Positions 30,781-41,259 of a stretch of DNA of 64,000 nt are shown here, one piece after another. A program made the translations under genes and the position numbers. The notes under the pieces were generated by a model. It saw only the letters and a program-made list of their open reading frames with translations. It was not told the origin of the DNA and searched no databases. The stretch is from NCBI GenBank assembly GCA_035079385.1, contig JAVHKY010000003.1:26551501-26615500 (forward strand). Direction: 5' to 3'. This DNA comes from Aspidiotus rigidus. Its lineage: Eukaryota > Arthropoda > Insecta > Hemiptera > Diaspididae. Within the stretch, counting starts at the first letter, position 1; each line of letters begins with the position of its first letter.

Positions 30781-33332
30781 AGTCAGTAAATTCTCCAGAC
30801 GCTGGTCGATTCTTAAAAGAACACTTACGCTAAGTTTTAAAAAAATTGAAAAAAATTCTCCAGTCGTAGGGACGCTCTGGAAGTATTACAAAATCATAGG
30901 TAAACACCCGCCACTATGATTCATGTGTTACTTTTCTCCCCTCGAGTCGCAGCGGTACAAATTGTGTTACTGGTAGCTGTGTACTCACATGATGTGGAGG
31001 AATCCTTTCCCGAGACACAACAGAAGAAAATCATCTCCTTGGTATTGTCATGCTCATGAGTTCCAATATTTGAAGCACTGTCACCTCAACTCGATAGAAC
31101 ATTCCTGCACTTCATGCAAGTGCACGGCTCCTAGTAACACAATTTGGACTACTGCGACTTCAGGGGAACAAAAATAAACATTCTACACTTCAAAAAAAAG
31201 GAAATGAATCTTAGGGGTGGGTGTGTATCCTTGGATTTTACTATTTCCAGAGCGTCCTAGCGACTGAAGAATTTATTGACTATTATTCTCCAACTTGTAA
31301 GATGTATTAACATAAGATTTGACCTAATTGATGAACAACATACATACCAAGAATCAGGGCTCCCCATATTGAAAAAGTGGATTTTCTGGACTTGATACTA
31401 TTTCTAGACCGTTCCAGCCACTGGAGGATTTTTGGATTATTTTTTCCCAATTCGGCGGATATATCTACATAAGATTTGATATAATTGATGAACACCAAAA
31501 ATCACGGTCCTCCAGGGTAAAAAGTGGATTTTCTCGATTATTTGTCATTTCCAATACGTTCCAGTGGCTGGAGAATTTTTTGACTATATTTTTCTAACTC
31601 GGTGGACGTGTTTCCATTTTAATCGACCTAAGTAATGAACACAATACCAGAACTCACAACCCTCCAGTGTGAAAAAGTTGATTTTCTCGATTTTTCGTCA
31701 TTTCCAGAACGCTCCAGCGACTGGAGAATTTTTTGACGATTTTTTTCAAACTTGGCGGGCATGTTTATGTAAGATTTGACCTATTTGATGAATGAAATAT
31801 GAAAACTCAAGGTCCTCCAGGGTGAAAAAGTGAATTTTCTCGATTATTTGTCATTTCCAAAACGTTCCAGCGCTAGAGAATTTTTTGGCCATTTTTTTCA
31901 AACTCGGCGGACATGTTTATGTAGGATTTGACGTAATTGATGAACATAATACCAAAAATCATGGTCCTCCGGGGTGAAAAAGTGGATTTTCTCGATTATT
32001 TCTCATTTCCAAAACGTTCCAGCGCTGGAGAATTTTTTGACAATTTTTTTCAAACTCGGCGTACATGTTTACTTGAGAATTGAACGGATTCATGAATGAA
32101 ATACCAAAACTCACGGTCTTTCAGGGTGAAAAAGTGGATTTTCTCGATTTTTCGTCATTTCCAGAACGCTCCAGCGACTGGAGAATTTTTTAACGATTTT
32201 TTTCGAACTTGGCGGGCATGTTTATGTAAGATTTGACCTATTTGATGAATGAAATATGAAAACCTAAGGTCCTCCAGGGTGAAAAAGTGAATTTCCTCGA
32301 TTATTTGTCATTTCCAAAACGTTCCATCACTGGAAAATTTTTTGACCTTTTTTTTCAAACTCGGCGTCTATGTTTACTTGAGAATTGTACGAATTGATGA
32401 ATGAGAAAACAAAACTAACGGTCCTTCAGGGTGAAAAAGTAGATTTTCTCGATTTTTCGTCATTTCCAAAACGCTCCAGCGACTGGAAAATTTTTTGACC
32501 ATTTTTTTCAAACTCGGCGGACATGTTTACGTAAGAACTGACCTATTTGATGAATGAAACATGAAAAATCGCAGTTTCTCAGGTTGAAAAAGTGGATTTT
32601 CTCACTTCTCTACTATTTTCAGACTGTTCCAGCAACTGGAGAATGTTTCAACTATTTTTCTCAATCTAACGCGTACTCCACCTAATCGGTGAAAGTGTTT
32701 GCATGAGAATTGACCAAATCGATAAACGAAATACTAAAAATATATTTTTGGTCTATCAAAATTCCCATTTCATCTCACGGAGGAGTGCGTATTTTTCAGT
32801 CCGAACATTGACTATTGATTTCTCGCGGTCTATTGCGGTAGCAGTCATGTTCACCCCGCTATTCATGGAAAAATCACAGAAATTCATTCAATATTGATTT
32901 TTTTGGGAATGTTCCGCCTCACCGAGGACTATGGTACTCATGTATGTTGTCGTAGAGGATATGGCGCTTCAAATGAATGATTTCACCCAGGTGCCTCCCC
33001 CTCCCCCCCGATTTTCTTTTTATTCGAGTTTGAAGTTTTGTTATTGCTAAAAACTAGGGAAAATATGAATGTTTTTATTTGAAAAAAATACCATGGATGA
33101 ACGTTCACATATACTAAAATTCCCCCAAGTTTCATTGCTGTGCGATCATTATTGCCTGATATACGGCCATTTGGATTTTAGGCCTGAAAATGACTCTGCA
33201 GCCCATTTGGGTGAGCGGATGGGTCCAATTTTTTGGATTTCGAGTTTTCTCATTGGGGACAATATTTTGACGGATATTTGAAACATTTTCCGACCAAGGC
33301 CATTTTCCACCCCTTACCCGGCTAGAGCCTTT

Positions 33333-35265
33333 CATGATTTTAAGGTTGATCTCCCAATTTGCACTAAGCCGCCGGACTAATTAGACTCGTGGGCGTATTT
33401 CACGGAAAGCAGGACTGAATTGGATGGAGTGCGTTTTTTACGTTGCAACTCATCACGAATAAAAGGTAGCGCGTTTTACAGAGTCTTCCAAACAAGAGAA
33501 AAAATTGAAGAAAAAAAATGGGATCAAGAATCGTGCATTCAAAATCTTTCCAAAACTCTCTACAGAAGTAGAGTCTTGCACGTCTTCCTCCTTCTACTAA
33601 TGGATTATGCAACACTTCGAGTAGATGCAGACAACGGACATTGAACCACAAAATTCTTGTGTCTCGTTGTCTACAAATATTATCAAATTAAATAATCTTA
33701 ATTAAGAGATGAAAGTGGATAGTTCATTAATCAGGAACAAAAAACCAAGCGTGGTTTGTTATGCTGACACAAAAAGAGAAAAGAGTTCGTGATACGAACG
33801 ACGAGAGTCGTTGAGAATGTTCTCAGTTGTGTGCTCTTTTCATTTTCAAGATTTTCTTTCGTTTTTGTGTGTCCATTTTTCGAAACTCTTTGCATTAATT
33901 GAAGTTATCTTCTCGTATTTTCATAGTAAATATGTTTTTTTCACCCTTTTTTCATTCATTTTTTCTTCTTCTACCATCTCCGCGTCGAGTAGATTGAAAA
34001 CGAGACATTACAAATCATTTTTGCTGTAGAATAAAAAGCGCTTGCTCTCACGACTGAATAGTCACGCAACGAAATAACAACCAGAATGAAAATAGAAAAC
34101 ATTGGTATCGGTGGAAAAGAAAACTATCTGAAGATGGCGATTAATGAAAAATAGCGGTAAATGCTTCATTTATAAGGCGCGAGAAAGAAAGAAATTAAAC
34201 GAGCTTGATGACAGCAGCATCGGTGTCTGGTATCTCATCATCGGTGATTATATCAAGCGTGGATTGGCGAATGAAAAAGTAAAAATGAAAAGAAAAAAAG
34301 AACGCGAATAAGGAGTTCGAGAAAATGAAAGGAATAACGGTGCTGCATGCGAATTATATGTAGCCTACGAGTCTTCGTAGCGATGAAACTTTCTAATAAG
34401 GATTTTCAGGGTGATGGATTCGAAAACTTAACATGCCTGCATACCGCGTGACAGAAACTTAATCTCCTTTCTTCGGGTTTGGATTGTTTATACAAAGGGA
34501 TTGATGTGGGAGCACGAGTGAGAGCTGTGGGACTTCGCAGGAGATAGACTTTAAAAACCAACACAATTTCTGTTTTTTTTTTTAAAACGTGACTACCCAT
34601 TTCTAAGATTTCAATAGGTCTATCATCATGTACGCTATATTCGCGAACATAAGAGCGAAAAACGCTCAAACACATCCGTACGCATCACCGGGATTTTCAT
34701 ATTTCGCGCATCATTACCATTATTTCGCCTACTCTACTCGTATACTAATACGCGGAATGTAGGTACGACTTGTGTATTTAAAAGAGCTAGCGAAACATGA
34801 AATTTTGCGACGTATGTTACAAAATACGTATCAGGAAACAGAACGAGAATCATCATTTGAAACTTCGTGCGCTGTTTTTTTACGAGAATTTTCTCATTTT
34901 ACACTCTTTTAAGGTTTACTCTGGCACTGCAAGAGTAAGTATACACTTTCTTTCCTTCGAGTTGTGCAATAATGTAAACTTGAATTTTCATTTTTGGTCA
35001 GGCTACCTCGGGAGTTGTGTCAGTTATAATTCATGAATAGACATCACTGCAGTCTTCAAGACTTTCATGTAATTATCCTAGGAATGATATATTGACTTCG
35101 TCCATTGGCAGATGACGTCATACCCTCCATGGTATTGTGTAAAAAACACACTAGTAAAATGCGATCCCTTCGCGTGTAAATAATACTTTCACATTTGCCG
35201 AAAATGAAATCCAACTAATTAAGAACAATTGACAATTATGGATGTCAGAACAGACTGAACACTTA
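33333..35265. other. Intronic stretch, nothing recognised
   Basis: About 1.9 kb without a recognisable gene or repeat. Short open frames at 33420-33651, 33811-34029, 34406-34675 and 34797-35036 lack domains. One TGACGTCA palindrome lies at 35113. Confidence 0.5.
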
Positions 35266-35620
35266 CTTGAAAGAGGATGGAGGGACGCTCAAGATGAACT
35301 CGGTAGTACCGAAAAGAACTCCACGAAGCGAACCGTCCGATGAGACCATTGGTTAATAGCATCCAATCACTTTAAGATTGTGGTTAGTTACTTGAAAGAA
35401 AAGTACAAGTTTGCACTTGCATAGGTAGTATCAGAAACTACAAGAAGCTGATAGAGTGATTGGACAAGGTAGAAATCAAGAGTAACGATAAATTGGTATC
35501 CTTGGACCTGACGAAGAACTTCTCACTTTGCTCCAAAACAACAGATATGATGGGATCCTTGACGGGCTGAGGTACGCCAAAATAGGACCAAAACCACTGT
35601 CCATTCAATAACAAGTTCTA

Positions 35621-35904
35621 TGAGCCTTTCACACTTCGGGTTCTTAATGCGGATAGTATAAGCGTTTGCCTGATTTGTTATCAAACTTGTAGGCAAACAA
35701 AAATTCAAGTTTTTATTTTCAAATAATTTTTGTAATTTTGTGGATTATATTTACATTTTACCATCCTGTAAAGAAGCAAAAATAAAAATTTGCCCAAAAC
35801 TTCCAAGAATTTTGTCAATTTTTCAATCTGAATTTTCTCATTTTGATAATATGACTATGTGTATGATAAGAAAAATATAAACAAACGCCAAGTGTGAAAG
35901 GCTT
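35621..35904. mobile_element. MITE related to the 12.8-kb MITE
   Basis: The terminal repeats GAGCCTTTCACACTT (35622) and AAGTGTGAAAGGC (35889) share the AGCCTTTCACACTT end with the MITE at 12786-13055. The left interior also shares GATAGTATAAGCGTTTGCCT. It interrupts the decayed Penelope-like element. Confidence 0.7.
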
Positions 35905-36879
35905 ATAGCCAGGAAGGACTAGTGATGGACCACTGCTGTCACATAGGAAGGTTCAAGTTGAGAAAAAATTGTCTATTGCAAACCTAACCTTATTGGATAT
36001 ATCGTGGAGAACATGTACCAATCCAAAGACAGAACGCAAGTACGCGAAGATCACAAATCTACAGAAGAAGATCCTGACAAAACAATCTCATTGATGAACG
36101 CGGAGAAGGGTTACACAATGGAGAAGGCGACTCAACGCAAAAAGTGGCGTCTCACATGCATTGCAGAGAATGGGTACCGAGAGCTGAAGAACAACCCGAC
36201 CCAGGAATACCAGAATATGAAAACTGTGTTGAGAGAGAACAGTGTTTCTGGTAATGAATGAAACGACGCTTAAGATAAGCCCGGTAGCACCAAAATTCAA
36301 GGGCTTGTAAAACTCCTCGTAGCAAACTATTTGATGAGACCACTGGTTGATAGCGTTCAATCATCTAGGTTACAAGATGGCAAAGATCGCAGCTGAATCC
36401 TTTAAAGGAAACTACAAGCGTGCGCCAAAACAAGGTACCAGAAACGATAGAACGATTGGACAGGGTGGAAATCGGAAGTAACTTGCAAACTGCTATCCTT
36501 GGACGTGCCAGACACCAAAAGATGAACTTTTTACCCTGCTGCGAGACAACAGATACCATGGAAATCCTAAAACGGGCTGAAGTACCTATGCCAAAATAAT
36601 GAAAGAGATCGTGGTCTCCAAACAACAAAGTTCTACAATTAGGAAGAACAACGAGCGATGGGATCATGGTTATCACCGACCGAGACATGCATTACTGATA
36701 TGGGATACAAGACGCTGAAAGGCAGTAAGTTCAGAAACTTGATCAACCCTGGCCTAGTCATAGACGGTATCCTACATGTGTGGTTAGGTACTAATAGACA
36801 GGTGGACGAATTTCTTCTAGAAACGAATGCGATCAAATTCTCAAACTATCAACTATTAATAGGAAACCTCTTTTATTGT

Positions 36880-37250
36880 GTTTTTTTTTCCGAAAAAACG
36901 TTCGCCGTCCGACAAATCTTGGAGCTCGAACATTTTTCAAGTCCCCTTCCTATCATATATAGCTCGGTGGTCGGCGTACTAGCCTGAAAGATAGCCCCTT
37001 CCAGTAACTATATATGCAATGCTTCATACATCAATCGATTTAGCCCCTTCAATGAGCCAGATATGCAACTCTTTAAACATTATAAGATTCAGAACGTCCT
37101 TCTAAGGTATTCTAAGGCACCCTTCTATTATGTATAGCCCAAAGTCGGGGCCTCTGACGTCATAATTTGATGACGTCATAGATCTAGAACGCCAACACTT
37201 CTTAGACCCCTCGTGCCCTATAAAATGGGTTTCCTGTTACCCCTCTTTTA
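36880..37250 (+). repeat. D-family repeat copy
   Basis: It contains a D minisatellite unit (CCTATCATATATAGCTCGGTG at about 36949), two TAGCCCCTTC segments (about 36994 and 37042, the second followed by AATGAGCCAGATATGC), two exact TGACGTCA motifs (37155, 37171) and GGGTTTCCTGTTA near 37226. The same order of parts occurs at 44456-45000 and, inverted, around 23907-24078. Confidence 0.65.
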
Positions 37251-37870
37251 ACTCCGTTAAAGAACACGTGAGTTTTTTTGAACCTAACCCTCACGCTAGA
37301 GAGTGACCAACGCAAACCGTCATCATCATCATCCACCACCCTAGTGACAAGTTGGCGCCGATTCAAAACTACTGCTACCGAGCAATTTCTATTATGAAGA
37401 ACAATGAAGAGAAAAGGTAAGAAATTGAGATAGAAAAATAGATTGCAGCAGCCAGTGGCTACTCAGAAGGCGTGGTTGAGGGAATCCTCGGGAAAATGGA
37501 AGCAAAAAAAGGAACTTGAGAAAATGCTCCGGGTCAGTACCTTACGTAGGAAAGTGTACAAACAAGTTGATAAAGATGTTCATAGGTCATGATGATAATG
37601 TGGGCATCCATGACAATCTACTCATGCTGGGAAGAATGACGGTCGAGGAAACGGACAAGGAAAGCTTGAGCGGAGTGTACAAGCTTAGTTGCAAACAATA
37701 TGAAGGCATCTACATAGATGAGACTGGAGAAAAGTTCGACATCCAGAGAAAGGAGTACAAAACATTGAGGGAAAGAGAAGATGGCAAGTCGCTGTTTGGC
37801 GAAAACTGCAAGGTAGTCCTACTTCCCTGTTCAAGGGTGGGTTCCCGAACGAAGCGACCACGTTTTGGAG

Positions 37871-39385
37871 GGGGAGGCTGGGAGTATACGGGGACTGATG
37901 TCTCTGAGGCTCTGAGGACTCACTAAGGGCGTTAGCACGACGACGGCTAATACGATTGGTCATCATACTGTTCACTACTATATCAACGGAACATAATAAA
38001 ATATCAACATACTCGACTGATACAAACAAGAAACCTTCCATGGCTCTCCTTACAGACAAAACTCATTCACACTTGTATAACAAGCTTACAAGAATAGCCT
38101 TACGTGAAGAAGCCTGAGTGAATCCCCCTTCTGATAAAATGCAACCCTAATACAACGCCAGAGCGCCTGCCTCATTGAGAATACAACCTAACGTACACCA
38201 AAGAGCCACTTACGTCAGTTCTGGTCTTGATAAATCTCGCTGCTGAGCCAACTCCGCCTTTCCATTGAACTTCCTGTAAAGGGTTATTAAAACTCGTTTG
38301 AGCATACCTGCAATTTACGCCTTTGCGACCTACCTAACTTGCGGTCACGCACGTTATTTACCATGGACTGTTCCTTCAAACATTGCGGGGAATTGATTAG
38401 GCCTTTACCTATTCTCTCATCCTGAGACCAACTCAGAGCTTTGCCCCGGTTGTCACACTGGTAGATCTTCCTCGTGATTTCCCCTTACTAACTATGTGAT
38501 GTCGAGTACCCACCAGCCGCCCAATAGCAGCCTGATGGCTACATGTTCAGCAATTCCTACGCATGCCCTGCAGTGCACAGTGTCCACTTTAGGCGGGCAG
38601 AACCAAGTCCTTCACCACCTTATCTGGGGCGACCAACCCCAGGTAAAGGAATATATAAAGTCGAATACGTAAAAAATCGCATGGAAAGAAGAAAACTCTG
38701 GGAACAGATGGAGATTGCAAAGGCAAAGACGAGAAAAGCTAACCCCTCAAACAATGTAATCACGTTTGACAGCGCTTGGTGATGGACGGAGAGGATGAAC
38801 AGAAATGACCAATAGGACGATAACACACCTGGTAGCCAAAAGAAACGCAGCCAGCACAGAGGTTGAAAAGTAAAACCATAACAACGCCAGCATATTGTAG
38901 CCAATAAGGTTGCAGTGTTTCATACCAGAAGAACCAACGTTAAAGGTCTCGTTCTTCAGGAGCGATACAACTGATGATGGAGTAACACCCAAAAGTACTC
39001 CTGTGAGCTGAAATTCTACTCTTGAGATATTTTTAATTTCCAGTGCACTACTTACACCTCGTCACACTCCCGATGCTAGCTCCTTTAAAAGATAGTTTTT
39101 CAGGCGATTGATCGTGAATTGAAGAATGAGCTGTGTAAGGCTCTCATTTTGGAATATTTTCGGTCTACGTTTCGAGAAAAAATCGTTGAAAATTCGCTTT
39201 AGATAATTCAGTCACGGGTGGCCGCACTTCGGTAACGTCAGCTTTTGAAAATTCGGTGTTCAGCCATATGTGTGGGCGTAAGTTGCACTAGATTTATATC
39301 TGTACTTCAAACAATCAAAATTCTGAAGAAGGTTGCTATACGACAAGGAGTATCCGGTGCTGGAACACGAAGAGGACTCCCCTCA
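37871..39385. other. Intronic stretch, nothing recognised
   Basis: About 1.5 kb without a recognisable gene. Frames at 38543-38992 on both strands are open by chance and have no known domain. It may include the 3' untranslated tail of the decayed Penelope-like element. Confidence 0.45.
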
Positions 39386-39389
39386 CTTC

Positions 39390-39860
39390 CATAGAACAGG
39401 TTCCCTGTTTATTAAGCTGTTTAGAGATCAGGAAAAAGTCTTGAAAAATTCAGACTTTAAAGCTGAAATTTGGAGCACTAAACTGTATGGAAAAATATCG
39501 ACTTCCAAGCTACGTATACGAGGAGGCGGAGGGAGTTGACGAAATTTTGATTTATAATTATAGGGAGGGAGGCGTTTGCGACTTGGAAAATTTTTGACTT
39601 ATGCACTATCTATGTAAAAGTAGAGGGAGACTTGGAAAAATTCCGAACATCCAGTTGTGTATGTGAAAGGGAGAGAACTTGAAAAAAGCTTATAGGAGAT
39701 TAAAAAAATCGCGACCATCACGACCAAAGTGTGATTCCGGAAAAGGCTAAGTCTTTGACTTGGTTTAAGGAATTTGAAAATTTTGACTTTCGAGCGATAT
39801 AAAGTTTTTGAAAAAATTTCGATCATTCTGTATAATTGGCTCAAGGTCCATTATCCAAAT
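39390..39860 (-). repeat. D-family repeat copy, reverse orientation, decayed
   Basis: GAACAGGTTCCCTGTTTATT occurs at about 39397. It is followed by GACTTGGAAAAATTTTTGAC-like units at about 39580, 39628 and 39775, which are inverse, degenerate copies of the 45-bp minisatellite unit. Confidence 0.55.
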
Positions 39861-40043
39861 CGAAAATTCATTCCTCGCCTCAATTACAATAGTTTTTTTT
39901 TTGTATACACCCTTTATTGTGAAAATAATTAAAAAAAATAATAATAATAAAAAATAAAAAATAAAAATAAAAATAAAAAAAGAAACATTACAAAACAAGG
40001 AAGAAAAAAACAAAATTACAGAAATTTAAAAAAAAAAAAAAAA

Positions 40044-40049
40044 TACAAA

Positions 40050-40122
<73 letters not shown>

Positions 40123-40142
40123 TAATAAAAAAAAAATACAAA

Positions 40143-40194
<52 letters not shown>

Positions 40195-40205
40195 TAATAA
40201 TAAAT
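40044..40205 (+). repeat. (AAT)n microsatellite at the 3' side of a non-LTR element
   Basis: Two long AAT runs are separated by an A-rich spacer with ATACAAAA, preceded by A-rich tracts from about 39940. It lies just downstream (- strand sense) of the non-LTR fragment ending near 40300. Non-LTR elements of the I group often end in simple repeats, so it may be an expanded 3' tail. Confidence 0.85.
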
Positions 40206-40299
40206 AGGGTGTTGGAGGATGGTAACTAGGTCTTACCTCGTTTAACAAATTTGTTATGAACTATGTAAGTCAAATCGTGATGGATTCCGGAAGATTTTT

Positions 40300-41250
40300 A
40301 AGGAAATTAAAGATATGAGGGAAAATTGATACCTAATTCTTCGGATGAGAGAAGGTCAATAGCTCGGAGAGGGGTTGGAAAATTTAAATTCATACATCTT
40401 GAATAGAGTTTTTGTCTTAAATTTGGTAATTCTGAGCATTCAAAAAAGTGGTGGTTGATGTCGGCTTTTAAAGGGTTATCTGGATGGAAGGAGCATGCGT
40501 TAGATTCTATGAGATTTATGCGTTTGAGGTGGACAGGGAGACGATTATGTCCGAAGCGAAGACGGCTGATTTTGACAATGAGAGAACGAGGGATGTCGTG
40601 AAATTTCTGAAACCAAGGAGATGTCGGAAAAAAGGGTTGCACAAGTAAATAGTGAGAATTTTGATTGTTAAATGAATTTGAATAATTTAGAGAGACCAGT
40701 CATCCCGTGTGGAGCGTTTAGTGAGCGAATACAATTCTGACTTGGGAAGAAGGTTTGATGAGACCTGAGAGAGACGTGCTAATTTAGCTTTCTCGTCTGT
40801 AATTTCATTGTTGGTAATTCCCGCATGTGCGGGGATCCAGAGGAAATCAATTTTGATGGGGGAGAGAGAATGGATTAAGGATGTCATTGATAGAGCTAAG
40901 GATGAATTTATGCGAAATGGAACGGAAGAAAGAGACTGAAGAGCGGAGAGAGGATCAGAAATTATTAGAAAATGTCCCGTTTGGAAGTTTTGTTTAATAT
41001 AATAAAGAGCTTGGAAAATGGCCATCTGTTCTGCATGAAAAATGGATGAGAAAGGTGGTAATGCAAGAGAGCAATGAAGAAGCATTGAAGGGATCCAAAA
41101 GGCCATACCGACGCCTTCATGATTCTTAGAGCCGTCTGTGAAAATCTGCGTATGTAGAGGAATTTTACGATTCGAAAAGTTCTTGAGAAGTGAAGTTCGG
41201 ATTTTTGGGAAGTATATGAATTTTTATATGTTTAAAAAGTTCCTGAAATG
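40300..41250 (-). pseudogene. I-like non-LTR retrotransposon fragment (RNase H and C-terminal zinc-knuckle region), 5'-truncated
   Basis: On the - strand an RNase H domain is nearly intact. TDGSKNHEGVG (about 41115) gives the first Asp, FHAEQMAIFQALYYI the Glu, LIISDPLSALQSL the second Asp and FLWIPAHAGITNNEITDEKA the His/last acidic block. After a frame change come RLRFGHNRLPVHLKRIN and HHFFECSELPNLRQKLY, the C-terminal CCHC-like region of I/Jockey-group ORF2. The open frame upstream to about 41240 continues without the RT, so the copy is 5'-truncated, as is usual for target-primed insertion. It is better preserved than the copy at 25.3 kb. Confidence 0.88.
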
Positions 41251-41259
41251 AGAAGGACG

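Larger units (their letters stand above)
28457..33332. mobile_element. Giant foldback element C (4.9 kb), nonautonomous
   Basis: The entire stretch folds back on itself around a centre near 31,040. Outer arms of about 650 bp (AAAGGCTCTGGCCGGGTAAG at the left, inverse at 33313-33332) are about 90% alike. They continue into arrays of a unit of about 152 bp. On the right, GTGAAAAAGT recurs at about 31669, 31822, 31974, 32126, 32279 and 32431, with the marker CTCCAGCGACTGGAGAATTTT. The left arm carries the same units in inverse orientation. Even the core pairs (CAAATTGTGTTACTGG near 30959 and its inverse near 31140). Two D-family inserts lengthen the left arm. No transposase, and no clear target duplication. 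It lies within the large intron of the adhesion gene. Confidence 0.85.
35270..37870 (+). pseudogene. Decayed Penelope-like element (RT and GIY-YIG endonuclease remnants)
   Basis: Remnants of Penelope-family coding sequence appear in order on the + strand. Two related RT-derived blocks (35270-35600 and 36270-36640) each encode a (V/A)-(E/K)IxSN...(V)SLD-type segment, as in the SLDVVSLFTNIP region of Penelope RTs. An upstream RT block (DKTISLMNAEKGYTMEKA, then YRELKNNPTQEYQNM) is at 36070-36230. A C-terminal GIY-YIG region (VPYVGKCTNKLIKMF, then SGVYKLSCKQYEGIYIDETG) is at 37538-37735. The Gly of GIY-YIG's second half is changed (YIDETG instead of YIGxTG). Many stops and gaps exist, and a MITE sits between the two RT blocks. 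It is a different lineage from the element at 45-54 kb. Confidence 0.75.

Noticed and set aside
39988..40248. Tyrosine-rich open frame on - strand
   Set aside because: Translation of the (AAT)n microsatellite.
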